This document shows, in pieces, positions 17,363 through 25,403 of a stretch of DNA of 64,000 nucleotides. Position numbers and translations under genes: made by a program. The stretch covers positions 62,001-126,000 of the forward strand of contig CAWIIF010000002.1 in assembly GCA_963836015.1 (NCBI GenBank). Direction: 5' to 3'. Source of the DNA: CAWCDJ01 sp963836015 (GTDB lineage: Bacteria > Acidobacteriota > Terriglobia > Bryobacterales > Bryobacteraceae). Numbering within the stretch: the stretch's first letter is position 1; every line of letters starts with the position of its first letter. The notes below the pieces were generated by a model, which ran no database searches, was not told the origin of the DNA, and worked only from the letters and a program-made list of their open reading frames with translations.

Positions 17363-17812
17363 ATGAGCGCATCCGTTCTGCGCAAATGCGCCGTCTGTGG
17401 AACCGCAAACCGGATACCGGCAAAACACGTGGCCGATACTGGTCGCTGCGGCTCCTGCAAGTCTCCTATCCCTCCAGCATCCGAACCCATCGAAGCCGAC
17501 ACCGGCCTGTTCGATGCAGTGGTCCAAGGGGTTCGCGTTCCGGTGCTCGTCGATTTCTGGGCTGCGTGGTGCGGCCCCTGCCGGATGGCGGCTCCTGAGG
17601 TGGCGGCCGTGGCCAGGGAGATGGGGGGCCGCGCCGTGGTTCTCAAAGTCGACACGGAAGCACATCCCGACTTGGCCGCGCGCTTCCATGTCCAGGGCAT
17701 CCCCAACTTCGTGGTGCTCTACAACGGCCGCGTGGTCGCGCAGCGCGCCGGCGTAACGCCGCGTGCGGAGATGCGCCGCTGGCTGGAACAGGCATCGGCG
17801 CCGGCAGCGTAG
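17363..17812 (+). CDS. trxC: Thioredoxin 2 (zinc-ribbon thioredoxin)
   Basis: A 149-residue protein. The N-terminal zinc ribbon has both Cys pairs (CAVC and CGSC, near residues 9-12 and 29-32), followed by a thioredoxin domain with active site WAAWCGPCRMAAPEV, cis-Pro in GIPNFVVLYNG and the usual ending. It reduces disulfides in the cytoplasm, and the zinc ribbon marks the TrxC subfamily, often linked to oxidative stress. ATG 17363 (MSASVLRKCAVCG) is the sensible start; upstream codons run through the terminator hairpin. Confidence 0.9.
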   Translation: MSASVLRKCAVCGTANRIPAKHVADTGRCGSCKSPIPPASEPIEADTGLFDAVVQGVRVPVLVDFWAAWCGPCRMAAPEVAAVAREMGGRAVVLKVDTEAHPDLAARFHVQGIPNFVVLYNGRVVAQRAGVTPRAEMRRWLEQASAPAA

Positions 17813-17912
17813 CCCTGATATCCGCCCGTCTTATTGGGATAGGCCTCCTGGCCTGTCCACGCGCCGAGGCCCGCTCAGAATCTGGTCCCCCCAGAGACGC
17901 GGCCGCGTTATC

Positions 17913-18167
17913 ATGAATCGTATGAAACGACTGCGGAGGGGTTCCAACCGCCTCTTAATCGCGGCTCTGGCCGGCACCTTGGTGTGGCTTGCCGATCAGC
18001 CCACGGTGGCTGGATATAATCCGCTCGCCCAGATGTTCTGGGACCCGGGCCTGTGGAGAATCCCCGTTTGGGACGCCGCTGTCCTCGCCTGTTCCTGGCT
18101 GGTGACGGCCCTGTTCTGCCATTTCCTGTTGTTCACGTTCGAGAAGATCCGCCTGATTCAATCGTGA
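17913..18167 (+). CDS. Small membrane protein, unknown
   Basis: An 84-residue protein starting at ATG 17913 (a second ATG lies three codons on). It has a basic N-terminus (MNRMKRLRRGSNR), one hydrophobic helix LLIAALAGTLVWLA, a periplasmic-like loop with NPLAQMFWDPGLWR, and a second helix AAVLACSWLVTALFCHFLLF ending in a short Lys/Arg tail. Two membrane segments with both ends inside are likely. No family is recognised. There is no visible operon partner; thioredoxin ends 100 bp upstream. Confidence 0.55.
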   Translation: MNRMKRLRRGSNRLLIAALAGTLVWLADQPTVAGYNPLAQMFWDPGLWRIPVWDAAVLACSWLVTALFCHFLLFTFEKIRLIQS

Positions 18168-18219
18168 GCAGATTCGTGCGTCAGCCGCCGGTAGACTTCC
18201 CGGGCGTGGTCGCGGGCGA

Positions 18220-19674
18220 TCAGTAAGCCCTCAGGTCGACGTCCCGGATGTCAAAACGCACGATCCGCCTTCCCAAGACCAGCTCGGGCGTGATAGCGAT
18301 CTTCGCGCCGCCCACGGCTTGCAGCGGGACCAGCCAACGCCCGCCTTCGCCGTGTGGGTTCTCGGCGATTTGGAAGAACGTCTGGCGGCGGTCGAGTGGC
18401 GATAGCCACGTGTAGCGGGGGCCGGGGACGACGGGTCCGCTGTCGCCCAGCATCGCTGTCCAATCGGTTCCCGAAGCCTGATCCCAGAGGCGCACATGCG
18501 TCACGGAGGGCAGGCTGCCTGGAGCTTCGCATTCGACCTTCAACATGCTTCGGGAATAGCGCGATTCCTGCTGCATGTTCCGGCAGCTTCCGACGCCCGG
18601 GGCGGCTTGCGCGGCTCCCACCGGCATCCAGGTGGTAGGGCCGGTCTGGTAGAGCGTGGCGCCGGCCTCGCCGGAGATTCGCGATCGGCCGTTGCGAAGT
18701 TTGACCAACACGGATGGATCGAACCTCAGAAACAGCCATGCGTCCTCCGGGGAAAGGTAAGCTTCCGGGACGCTTCGGGCGCCGTCGGGGCCAGTGACTT
18801 GCAACCGCAGCGGTACCAGGCGGACCTGCGATCCAGCGGGCACGCCCGAAATCGAGATCGGTATTGCGACAGTAAGCCGGTTGCCGAAGCCCCACGCGGG
18901 ACTCGCGGTCCGCGGACCGGTATCCAGGTGAAGCGCCAGGTCCGATCCGGACGGGGAGAATGTGGACCGCAGGGCGAAGGTGTAGGCAGGTCCGGCGAAG
19001 GCGTACCACAGGCCCGCCGCGATGGCGGCGGCCGCGCCCACGGTTCGGGAGACGAGCGTTCGGCGCCTCCGGTATTGCAGCCAGAGAACGGCAATCGCAG
19101 CGGCGGCCAATAGCAGGATCGTCAACCAATCGCGCGCCCGGTCCACCCGAATCCACGGCGTGCGGACGCTCTCATTCAGCAAGAGGATCGAGGCCGGAAC
19201 CAGGATGGCCACAAACAAAAACTGCAGGTGGTTGCGAGCCACCGCCGCCAGGGCCATCGCGGGTAGCGTGATGGCTCCGGCGATCTCGATCTGCAGGGTC
19301 AGCAGAGAGCCAAGGTTGCCAAGGGGCGAAAATCCGCGGGCGCCGAGGATCCACGCATCCGCAATGAAGGCCGGCAATTGGATCGCGAGCAGGACGAACA
19401 GGGCCTTGGCGGCGAACAGGCTGGAGCGGCGGTAGGGCCTCGTGATCCAGAACTGGGAATCTCCAGCGAGAGGCTCCTGCTCTACTGCCAGCGCCGCCAG
19501 AGTCGCCCAGGCCAATGGCAGCAGTACGTTGAGCCAGCCTTCGGCTGCGCCCGGAGTCCAGTCCGACCGCCAGCGGTCCTGGTGCGCGAGGACGGCCTGC
19601 AGGGCCGCGGCCAGCAGCACAAACGGCCAGAGCCGGCGCATGTCTTTCCGAAAGATGTGCAGCGCCATTCGCAT
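18220..19674 (-). CDS. ABC-2 type transporter permease subunit
   Basis: A 484-residue permease. Residues 1-230 hold about six hydrophobic segments (LWPFVLLAAALQAVLA, LAWATLAALAVEQ, ALFVLLAIQLPAFIADAWIL, IAGAITLPAMALAAVA, FLFVAILVPASILLL, WLTILLLAAAAIAVLWL). After a seventh helix near 235-255, the last 230 residues are a soluble, probably extracytoplasmic domain rich in strands, which is unusual for the family. ATG 19674 is used because it lies 5 bp behind the ATPase stop. A longer frame upstream is antisense shadow. Together with the ATPase it forms an exporter controlled by the GntR protein. Confidence 0.82.
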   Translation of the reverse strand: MRMALHIFRKDMRRLWPFVLLAAALQAVLAHQDRWRSDWTPGAAEGWLNVLLPLAWATLAALAVEQEPLAGDSQFWITRPYRRSSLFAAKALFVLLAIQLPAFIADAWILGARGFSPLGNLGSLLTLQIEIAGAITLPAMALAAVARNHLQFLFVAILVPASILLLNESVRTPWIRVDRARDWLTILLLAAAAIAVLWLQYRRRRTLVSRTVGAAAAIAAGLWYAFAGPAYTFALRSTFSPSGSDLALHLDTGPRTASPAWGFGNRLTVAIPISISGVPAGSQVRLVPLRLQVTGPDGARSVPEAYLSPEDAWLFLRFDPSVLVKLRNGRSRISGEAGATLYQTGPTTWMPVGAAQAAPGVGSCRNMQQESRYSRSMLKVECEAPGSLPSVTHVRLWDQASGTDWTAMLGDSGPVVPGPRYTWLSPLDRRQTFFQIAENPHGEGGRWLVPLQAVGGAKIAITPELVLGRRIVRFDIRDVDLRAY

Positions 19675-19679
19675 GATTT

Positions 19680-20561
19680 TCACCTCCGCGCCCTCGCCAG
19701 CGCGAGGAAAATCGCGCGTAGCGAGAGGCCGCGCACAGCGACGTCGCGTACGCGGCTGAATCGGGCTTTCACCTCCGCGTCGGTGCGCGCACTGTCGTAT
19801 TGCGAATCGATGAAGCGGGCGACTACGCCGGACTGTTCGGCGTTCCACCAGTGGAGCGGCAAGGCGGGCGGCAGGGCGGCCGGCGCGTCGAGCGTGATCT
19901 CTATTTCGCGAAAGCGTTCCGTCAGGGCCGTCATCTCCTCCACGAATTGCAGCCGGCCCTCCTGCAAGTACCCGACGTGGGTCGCGAAGCTCTCGATCTC
20001 GGCCAGATCGTGCGACGCCAGAAAGACCGTGGCCTCCGGGGTTCGCTCCACGATGGTCTCGATCAGTTGCTCGCGAACCAGAATGTCGAGTCCGCTGAAC
20101 GGCTCGTCGAGCACGATCAGCCTGGGGCGGTAAGCCAGCGAAGCCGCCAGCGCCGTCTTGACGCGCATGCCGCGCGAGAGCTGGCGGATCCGGCGGCCCA
20201 GCGGCAACTCGTAACCGGCGATGAGCTGAGCGAGGTCGGAGTCGCACCAGCCGGGGTAGAACGCTCTGCAGTAGGAGAGAAATGTTTCGACGGTCATCCA
20301 CTCGGGGATCTGCTGGTTCTCCGAGACGTACCCGATCTCCGCCAGTTGCGCCGCGCCGAGACTGCGGGAATCCACGCCCAGCACCTCGGCACTTCCGGAA
20401 GAGGGCTCGAAGATGTTCATGATCGTTTTGATGGCGGTGCTCTTACCTGCGCCGTTGGGACCGATCAAGGCGAAGACCGAGCCCGCCGGAACCTCCAGGG
20501 TCATGCCGTGAAGGGCTTCGTTGCGCGCGTAGCGTTTGCTGAGATCGCGGGTGCGGATCAT
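19680..20561 (-). CDS. ABC transporter ATP-binding protein
   Basis: A 293-residue ATPase. Walker A is GPNGAGKST near residue 36, the Q-loop is GYVSENQQ, the signature is the divergent LSRGMRVK, Walker B is LIVLDEPFSGLD and the H-loop is FLASHDLAE. The C-terminal 80 residues extend past the core domain, as in YtrB-like subunits. It drives the membrane partner encoded 5 bp downstream, and its start overlaps the GntR stop by 4 nt (ATGA). The YtrA-type regulator and this layout suggest export or detoxification of a cell-wall-active compound; the substrate is not determined. Confidence 0.9.
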   Translation of the reverse strand: MIRTRDLSKRYARNEALHGMTLEVPAGSVFALIGPNGAGKSTAIKTIMNIFEPSSGSAEVLGVDSRSLGAAQLAEIGYVSENQQIPEWMTVETFLSYCRAFYPGWCDSDLAQLIAGYELPLGRRIRQLSRGMRVKTALAASLAYRPRLIVLDEPFSGLDILVREQLIETIVERTPEATVFLASHDLAEIESFATHVGYLQEGRLQFVEEMTALTERFREIEITLDAPAALPPALPLHWWNAEQSGVVARFIDSQYDSARTDAEVKARFSRVRDVAVRGLSLRAIFLALARARR

Positions 20562-20950
20562 GCCAGGTTCTCCGGAGCCAGCCGGCGCCAGTGCGCGGCG
20601 GCCGCCGACTGCAGTTCGTCGAGCGTCAGCCCGAGCTTGAGCGATTCCACCACCAGTTGCTCCAACTCGCGGCCGAGCAGCCGGCTGCGCTCCGCCCGGG
20701 TACAGGGCGAAGGCGCGAGTACCACGGTCCCAATGCCGGGCCTCACTTCGAGCAGGCCTTCGGCAGTAAGCTGCGCGATCACTTTCTGAGCGGTGTTGGC
20801 GTGAATCTTCATGGCCTTCCCCAGCGTGCGGACGGAAGGAAACGAGTCGCCCGGGCGGAGCTTGCCGGAGATGATGGCCTTGCGCGCCGCAAATGCCACC
20901 TGCTCGTGAATGGGAACTCCGGGCTGCAGCTCCAGGCGGAAGGGAACCAC
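20558..20950 (-). CDS. GntR-family repressor, YtrA subfamily
   Basis: A 130-residue regulator. From the GTG at 20950 it begins VPFRLELQPGVPIHEQV, exactly the YtrA-type N-terminus. It has the winged helix RPGDSFPSVRTLGKAMKIH then NTAQKVIAQLTAEGLLE and PGIGTVV, and a short helical tail of about 50 residues instead of a large ligand domain. Earlier starts (20977, 21016) are disfavoured because the promoter predicted here would begin transcription after them. It is coupled by ATGA overlap to the ABC ATPase and is expected to repress its own operon until an antibiotic-like signal appears. Confidence 0.85.
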   Translation of the reverse strand: MVPFRLELQPGVPIHEQVAFAARKAIISGKLRPGDSFPSVRTLGKAMKIHANTAQKVIAQLTAEGLLEVRPGIGTVVLAPSPCTRAERSRLLGRELEQLVVESLKLGLTLDELQSAAAAHWRRLAPENLA

Positions 20951-20952
20951 AG

Positions 20953-20985
20953 GTGTACTATGACTCGTGTTACACATGCTGTCAA
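20953..20985 (-). promoter_or_regulatory. Promoter and operator of the GntR-ABC operon
   Basis: On the minus strand TTGACA (20985-20980) and CATAGT (20962-20957) are 17 bp apart. The GTG start follows six bases after the -10 box, so the mRNA should be leaderless. The inverted repeat GTGTA (20953-20957) and TACAC (20971-20975) lies across the spacer and -10 box, an ideal position for autorepression by the YtrA-type protein. Confidence 0.65.
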
Positions 20986-20992
20986 GCCGTTT

Positions 20993-21021
20993 TTGCGGCG
21001 CCGCGCCCGCTGGCATAGAAT
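20993..21021 (+). promoter_or_regulatory. Promoter of the flavin oxidoreductase gene
   Basis: TTGCGG (20993-20998) and TAGAAT (21016-21021) are separated by 17 bp. The ATG at 21028 comes six bases after the -10 box, with no clear ribosome site between, suggesting a leaderless transcript. It lies back to back with the GntR promoter. Confidence 0.5.
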
Positions 21022-21027
21022 GGCGGA

Positions 21028-22680
21028 ATGCCGAAAACAGTCGCCATCCTGGGAGGAGGGGTCGCCGGCCTCAGCGCGGCGCACGAGCTGGCCGAACGCG
21101 GGTTTCAGGTCCGCGTTTATGAACGGAAGCCGGTGCTGGGTGGAAAGGCGAGAAGCATCCCGGTGCCGGGCTCAGGCACGGGCGGGCGCGCCGATCTTCC
21201 CGGGGAGCACGGATTCCGCTTCTTTCCGGGCTTCTACAAGCACGTCACCGATACCATGCGCCGCATTCCGTATGGGGCGCACGGCAACACATACGACAAC
21301 CTGGCCTTGGCGACCCGGATGATGCTGGCGCGCGCGGGGAGGACGGAGATCACGTGGGTGGCCCGTTCTCCGGCGACGATTGAGGAATTCCGCGTGTTCC
21401 TGATCGAGCTGCTGACGCCGCTCGGAGTGCCGCCGGACGAGGTGGCGTTCTTCGTCAGCCGCCTGCTGATCCTGGCCACGAGCTGCCAGGCTCGCCGGCT
21501 GGCGGAGTACGAAAACATCCGCTGGTGGGACTTCATTGAAGCGCCGCGAATGTCCCACGACTACCAGGCCTACCTGGGGCAGGGAATGACGCGATCCCTC
21601 GTGGCTATGCGCGCCGAAGAGAGCAGCACTCGCACCGTGGGCTATATCGTGCTTCAGATGTTCTACGGGCTGATCTGCCCCGACCGCGTCTTCGACCGCC
21701 TGCTTTGCGGCCCCACCAACGACGTATGGATCGCGCCGTGGACTCAGTATCTCGAGAAACTGGGCGTGGAGTTCCACCGCGGCGCACGCGTGACGGCCAT
21801 TGAATGCGCGGGATCGCGAGTCATGGGCGCGGCCATCGCCACCGATAAGGGCGCGGAGACGGTGACCGCCGATTACTACATCGCCGCGATGCCGGTGGAG
21901 GCCATGACCGCGCTCGTGACCGATGAGCTCAAGACCGCCGCGCCCTCGCTGGGGCGTCTCTCGCAGCTCAGCACGCGCTGGATGAACGGCATCCAGTTCT
22001 ACCTCGCGCAGGATGTTCCGCTCGTCCACGGCCACGCCATGTATCTCGATTCGCCGTGGGCGCTGACGTCGATTTCGCAGCGGCAGTTCTGGACCGGCGT
22101 GGACCTGGCGGGCTTTGGTGACGGGACCGTTCGCGGGATCCTGTCGGTAGACATCTCGGACTGGGACGCACCCGGTACGCTCAACGGCAAGCCGGCCCAC
22201 GCGTCCAGCGCGCAGGAGATCAAGGACGAGGTGTGGGCTCAGCTCAAGCAACATCTCAACGACGGAGGGGAAACCGTAATCGACGACCACAACCTGCTGG
22301 CATGGTTCCTCGATCCCGACATCGAGTTTCCCAACCCCGGGAACGCCACAAATGCCGAGCCCCTGTTGATCAATACGGTGGGGTCCCTGCAGAACCGGCC
22401 GGAAGCGCAGGTGGAGCTGGAGAACCTGTTCCTGGCTTCGGACTATGTCCGCACCTACACGGACATCGCGTGCATGGAGGCGGCCAATGAGGCCGCGCGC
22501 CGCGCGGTGAACTGCCTGCTGGCAGTCTCCGGGTCTTCGGCAACCCCTGCCAGCTTGTGGCCGTACGAGGAACCGGACTTCTTCAAGCCGTTCCAGGAGG
22601 TTGACCGGATCCGCTTTGCGCTGGGACAGCCGCATCACCTGGCGGCTGCATTGCGGGCCGCCGGCGGCGGTCACTCGTAA
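21028..22680 (+). CDS. FAD-dependent amine-oxidase-like oxidoreductase (phytoene-desaturase/HpnE-like)
   Basis: A 550-residue flavoprotein. The FAD-binding dinucleotide fold is VAILGGGVAGLSAAHELAERG at residues 5-25, followed by the GG motif PVLGGKARS and GEHGFRFFPGFYKHV. The C-terminus has LFLASDYVRTYTDIACMEAANEAARRA, the second FAD contact of the desaturase/amine-oxidase group. Possible reactions include isoprenoid desaturation or dehydroxylation. It lacks a terpenoid gene neighbour, so the substrate is open. It starts leaderless-like and converges with the permease gene, overlapping it by 10 nt. Confidence 0.85.
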   Translation: MPKTVAILGGGVAGLSAAHELAERGFQVRVYERKPVLGGKARSIPVPGSGTGGRADLPGEHGFRFFPGFYKHVTDTMRRIPYGAHGNTYDNLALATRMMLARAGRTEITWVARSPATIEEFRVFLIELLTPLGVPPDEVAFFVSRLLILATSCQARRLAEYENIRWWDFIEAPRMSHDYQAYLGQGMTRSLVAMRAEESSTRTVGYIVLQMFYGLICPDRVFDRLLCGPTNDVWIAPWTQYLEKLGVEFHRGARVTAIECAGSRVMGAAIATDKGAETVTADYYIAAMPVEAMTALVTDELKTAAPSLGRLSQLSTRWMNGIQFYLAQDVPLVHGHAMYLDSPWALTSISQRQFWTGVDLAGFGDGTVRGILSVDISDWDAPGTLNGKPAHASSAQEIKDEVWAQLKQHLNDGGETVIDDHNLLAWFLDPDIEFPNPGNATNAEPLLINTVGSLQNRPEAQVELENLFLASDYVRTYTDIACMEAANEAARRAVNCLLAVSGSSATPASLWPYEEPDFFKPFQEVDRIRFALGQPHHLAAALRAAGGGHS

Positions 22681-25340
22681 CGCAAGGCCACCATCGGATC
22701 GATGCGGGTAGCCCGCCGCGCCGGAACATAGGTTGCCAGCAGCGCCACGAAGCCGAGGAGCGCGGCGACTCCGCCGAACGTCAGCGGGTCGTTCGGCCGT
22801 ACGCCGTACAGCATCCCGGTCAACAGGCGCGACAGCAGAAGGGCCCCGATGAGGCCCGCCACCGCTCCGGAAAGCGCCAGCGCCATCCCCTGCCGCACCA
22901 CCATGCGAAGCACCTCGCCGCGGCTCGCGCCGAGCGAGAGCCGGATCCCGATCTCGTGGGTCCGCCGGGATACCGAGTAGCTCATCACGCCGTAAATGCC
23001 CACCGCCGCAAGCACCAGCGCGACCGCCGCGAACACCCCGAGTAAGAGCATTTCGAAGCGGGGCTCCGCGTTGGCATCGGCAACCACCTGGTCCATCGTG
23101 AACACTTCGGATGTCGGCAGGTTGCGGTCGAAGGACCACACTGTTTCTTTCACCGCGGAAGCATACGACGCTGGATCGCCGCTGGTGCGGACCACCAGGG
23201 TGATGTAAGCGATGTGCGATCCGCTATCGCCGAGAAAGTCGCGGCTCTGCAGCGCGGCCAGGTAGACCTCCGGGTCGGGTACGCCTGCCCAGGTGTACTG
23301 TTTTGCATCCTTGACGATGCCGATGACGGTCAACCACGTCGGCGGATTGTTCTTATCGCCATCAAAGGTGATGCGCTTGCCGATCGGATCCTCGCCCGGC
23401 CAGTAGGTGGCGGCGGCGCGTTCGTTGATTAGGACGACTCCCGGTGCTCGCGAGTCGTCGCTCGCGGCAATGTCGCGCCCGCGGATCAGCGGCAGCCGCA
23501 TGGTTGCAAGATATCCCGGCATGATGATTCGATAGACTCCGCTGGGCGATTCGCCGGGCCGCGGCTTGGGGCGGCCTTCGATGGAGAACGGCCATTCCCA
23601 GAGGTCGCCGGCCAGCGGCAGATGGTTGATGCCGCCGGCGGATTCGACGCCCGGCAGGGCTCGTACCCGATCCAGCAATTGTCTGTAGAAGATCTCCCGG
23701 CGGCCCGGCTCGGATTCCTTCGACCCAGCTACCGAAACCACCATCGAAAGGACGTGGTGCGGATTGAACCCGGGGTCCACCGACCGCAGGGCGAAGAAAC
23801 TGCGGATCATCAGGCCCGCGCCGATCAGCAGCATCAGCGCCAGGGCGAATTCGGACGCGACCAGGATGCTCCGCAGGCGGTTGCGGCGGAGCCCGTCGCT
23901 CGACCCGCGGCCTCCCTCCTTCATGGCGCCGGCGAGGTTCACCGCGGAAGCACGCAGGGCCGGCGCCAGTCCGAACACCGCACCGGTCAAGATGGTGACC
24001 GCGAACAGAAAGAGCGCCACCCGCGAGTCGATGGTCACGGCCTCCACTCGCGGCAGGTTGGCCGGGCTCAGGGCGGCCAGGGCACGGGTGCCGCCCAGCG
24101 CGATCAGCAGCCCCGCTGCTCCCCCCGCGCCCGCCAGCAGCAGATTCTCGGTGAGGAATTGCCGCACCATGCGGGCCCGTCCGGCTCCCAGGGCGCTGCG
24201 CACCGCGATCTCCTTCTGGCGGGCGGAGGCGCGTGCCAGGAGCATGTGGGCGACATTGGCACAGGCGATCAGCAGCACGAATCCGACCGCGCCCAAAAGC
24301 ACCAGCAAGGGCGTCTCGATCTTGCCGACCACGTTCTCTTTGAGGGGCGTCACTCTGACGAAACGGTTGGTGCCCGGATACTGCCGCTCCAGCCGCCCGG
24401 TGATGCCCGCAATCTCGGCGCGCGCCTGCGTCAGCGTCACTTCCGGCTTCATGCGCGCGAAAATCCGCAGGCTGTTGCCGCCGCGGTTGTGAACACGGTC
24501 GCCGAATGCCAGCGGCACCCATAGCTCCGCATGTGTGGCCCAGAATGGCGCGAAATGGAACTCCGGCGGCATCACGCCTACCACCGTATAGGCCTTGCCG
24601 TTGAGATTGATCAGGCGCCCCAGCACATTTCGATCGCCGTCGAAGCGGCGCTGCCACAGGCGGTAGCTCAAGACGACTTCGTACTCCGAGCCCTTCTGGT
24701 CCTCTCCGGGAAGGAAAACCCGGCCGAGCAGCGGATCCACGCCGAGCATCGGGATCAGGTTCTGGGTTACCTGGAGACCCGGGAGATGCTCCGGTTGATC
24801 GGTGCCGGTCAGGTTCGGGGACCAGGATTCCGCCGCGGCCATGGACTCGAACGAGCGGCTCTGGTCGCGCCAGTCGATGTAATTGCCCGCCGACACCGGG
24901 GCGGTACCGTTGTGCAGTAGGGTGACCAGTTGTTGCGGATCGCGGTAAGCCAGGGGACGCAGCAGGACGGCGTTCACCACGCTGAATATCGCGGTGTTCG
25001 CGCCGATGCCCAGAGCCAGGGCGATCACCGCCACCAGCGTGAATCCGGGCGAGCGCCGCATCGTGCGGGCGCCGTAGCGCAGATCCTGCAGGAAATGCTC
25101 CACACGGTTCCAGCCCCAGGCGTCCCGGCCGGCTTCATGCAGCGAGGTAGCGTTGCCGAACCGTCTGCGTGCCGCGGCCCGGGCGTCTTCCGCGGAGAGG
25201 CCCCGATCCAGGTGTTCCTGCTGCCGCAGTTCGAGGTGAAACCGCATTTCCTCCTGCAGGTCGCTATGGAATTGTTCCAGCCGGAAGAACATCCGGACTC
25301 TTCGTGCCAATTCCGTCCACCATCCGTCGTGCTGCGGCAT
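22671..25340 (-). CDS. MacB-like ABC permease of the acidobacterial orphan type (ADOP)
   Basis: An 889-residue membrane protein. After a cytoplasmic helical N-terminus (LQEEMRFHLELRQQEHLDRGLS) come a TM helix (FTLVAVIALALGIGANTAIFS), a large MacB periplasmic core, and an FtsX domain (VLLGAVGFVLLIACANVAHMLL, then ASARQKEIAVRSALGAGR). A second periplasmic core and FtsX domain end in VPARRATRIDPMVALRYE. Such duplicated permeases are very numerous in Acidobacteria and lie apart from their ATPases; they probably work in lipoprotein or peptide export or envelope mechanics. GGGAGAGG precedes the ATG. It is intact, unlike the related gene at 45390. Confidence 0.9.
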   Translation of the reverse strand: MPQHDGWWTELARRVRMFFRLEQFHSDLQEEMRFHLELRQQEHLDRGLSAEDARAAARRRFGNATSLHEAGRDAWGWNRVEHFLQDLRYGARTMRRSPGFTLVAVIALALGIGANTAIFSVVNAVLLRPLAYRDPQQLVTLLHNGTAPVSAGNYIDWRDQSRSFESMAAAESWSPNLTGTDQPEHLPGLQVTQNLIPMLGVDPLLGRVFLPGEDQKGSEYEVVLSYRLWQRRFDGDRNVLGRLINLNGKAYTVVGVMPPEFHFAPFWATHAELWVPLAFGDRVHNRGGNSLRIFARMKPEVTLTQARAEIAGITGRLERQYPGTNRFVRVTPLKENVVGKIETPLLVLLGAVGFVLLIACANVAHMLLARASARQKEIAVRSALGAGRARMVRQFLTENLLLAGAGGAAGLLIALGGTRALAALSPANLPRVEAVTIDSRVALFLFAVTILTGAVFGLAPALRASAVNLAGAMKEGGRGSSDGLRRNRLRSILVASEFALALMLLIGAGLMIRSFFALRSVDPGFNPHHVLSMVVSVAGSKESEPGRREIFYRQLLDRVRALPGVESAGGINHLPLAGDLWEWPFSIEGRPKPRPGESPSGVYRIIMPGYLATMRLPLIRGRDIAASDDSRAPGVVLINERAAATYWPGEDPIGKRITFDGDKNNPPTWLTVIGIVKDAKQYTWAGVPDPEVYLAALQSRDFLGDSGSHIAYITLVVRTSGDPASYASAVKETVWSFDRNLPTSEVFTMDQVVADANAEPRFEMLLLGVFAAVALVLAAVGIYGVMSYSVSRRTHEIGIRLSLGASRGEVLRMVVRQGMALALSGAVAGLIGALLLSRLLTGMLYGVRPNDPLTFGGVAALLGFVALLATYVPARRATRIDPMVALRYE

Positions 25341-25403
25341 GAGCTTCCTCTCCCGTAGTTAGACTATGGCTCTGGACGAATGGTTAGCACGAATTATCCC
25401 GCA

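Noticed and set aside
21172..23139. 655-codon minus-strand frame opposite the flavoprotein
   Set aside because: Antisense shadow of a high-GC gene; no domain resemblance.
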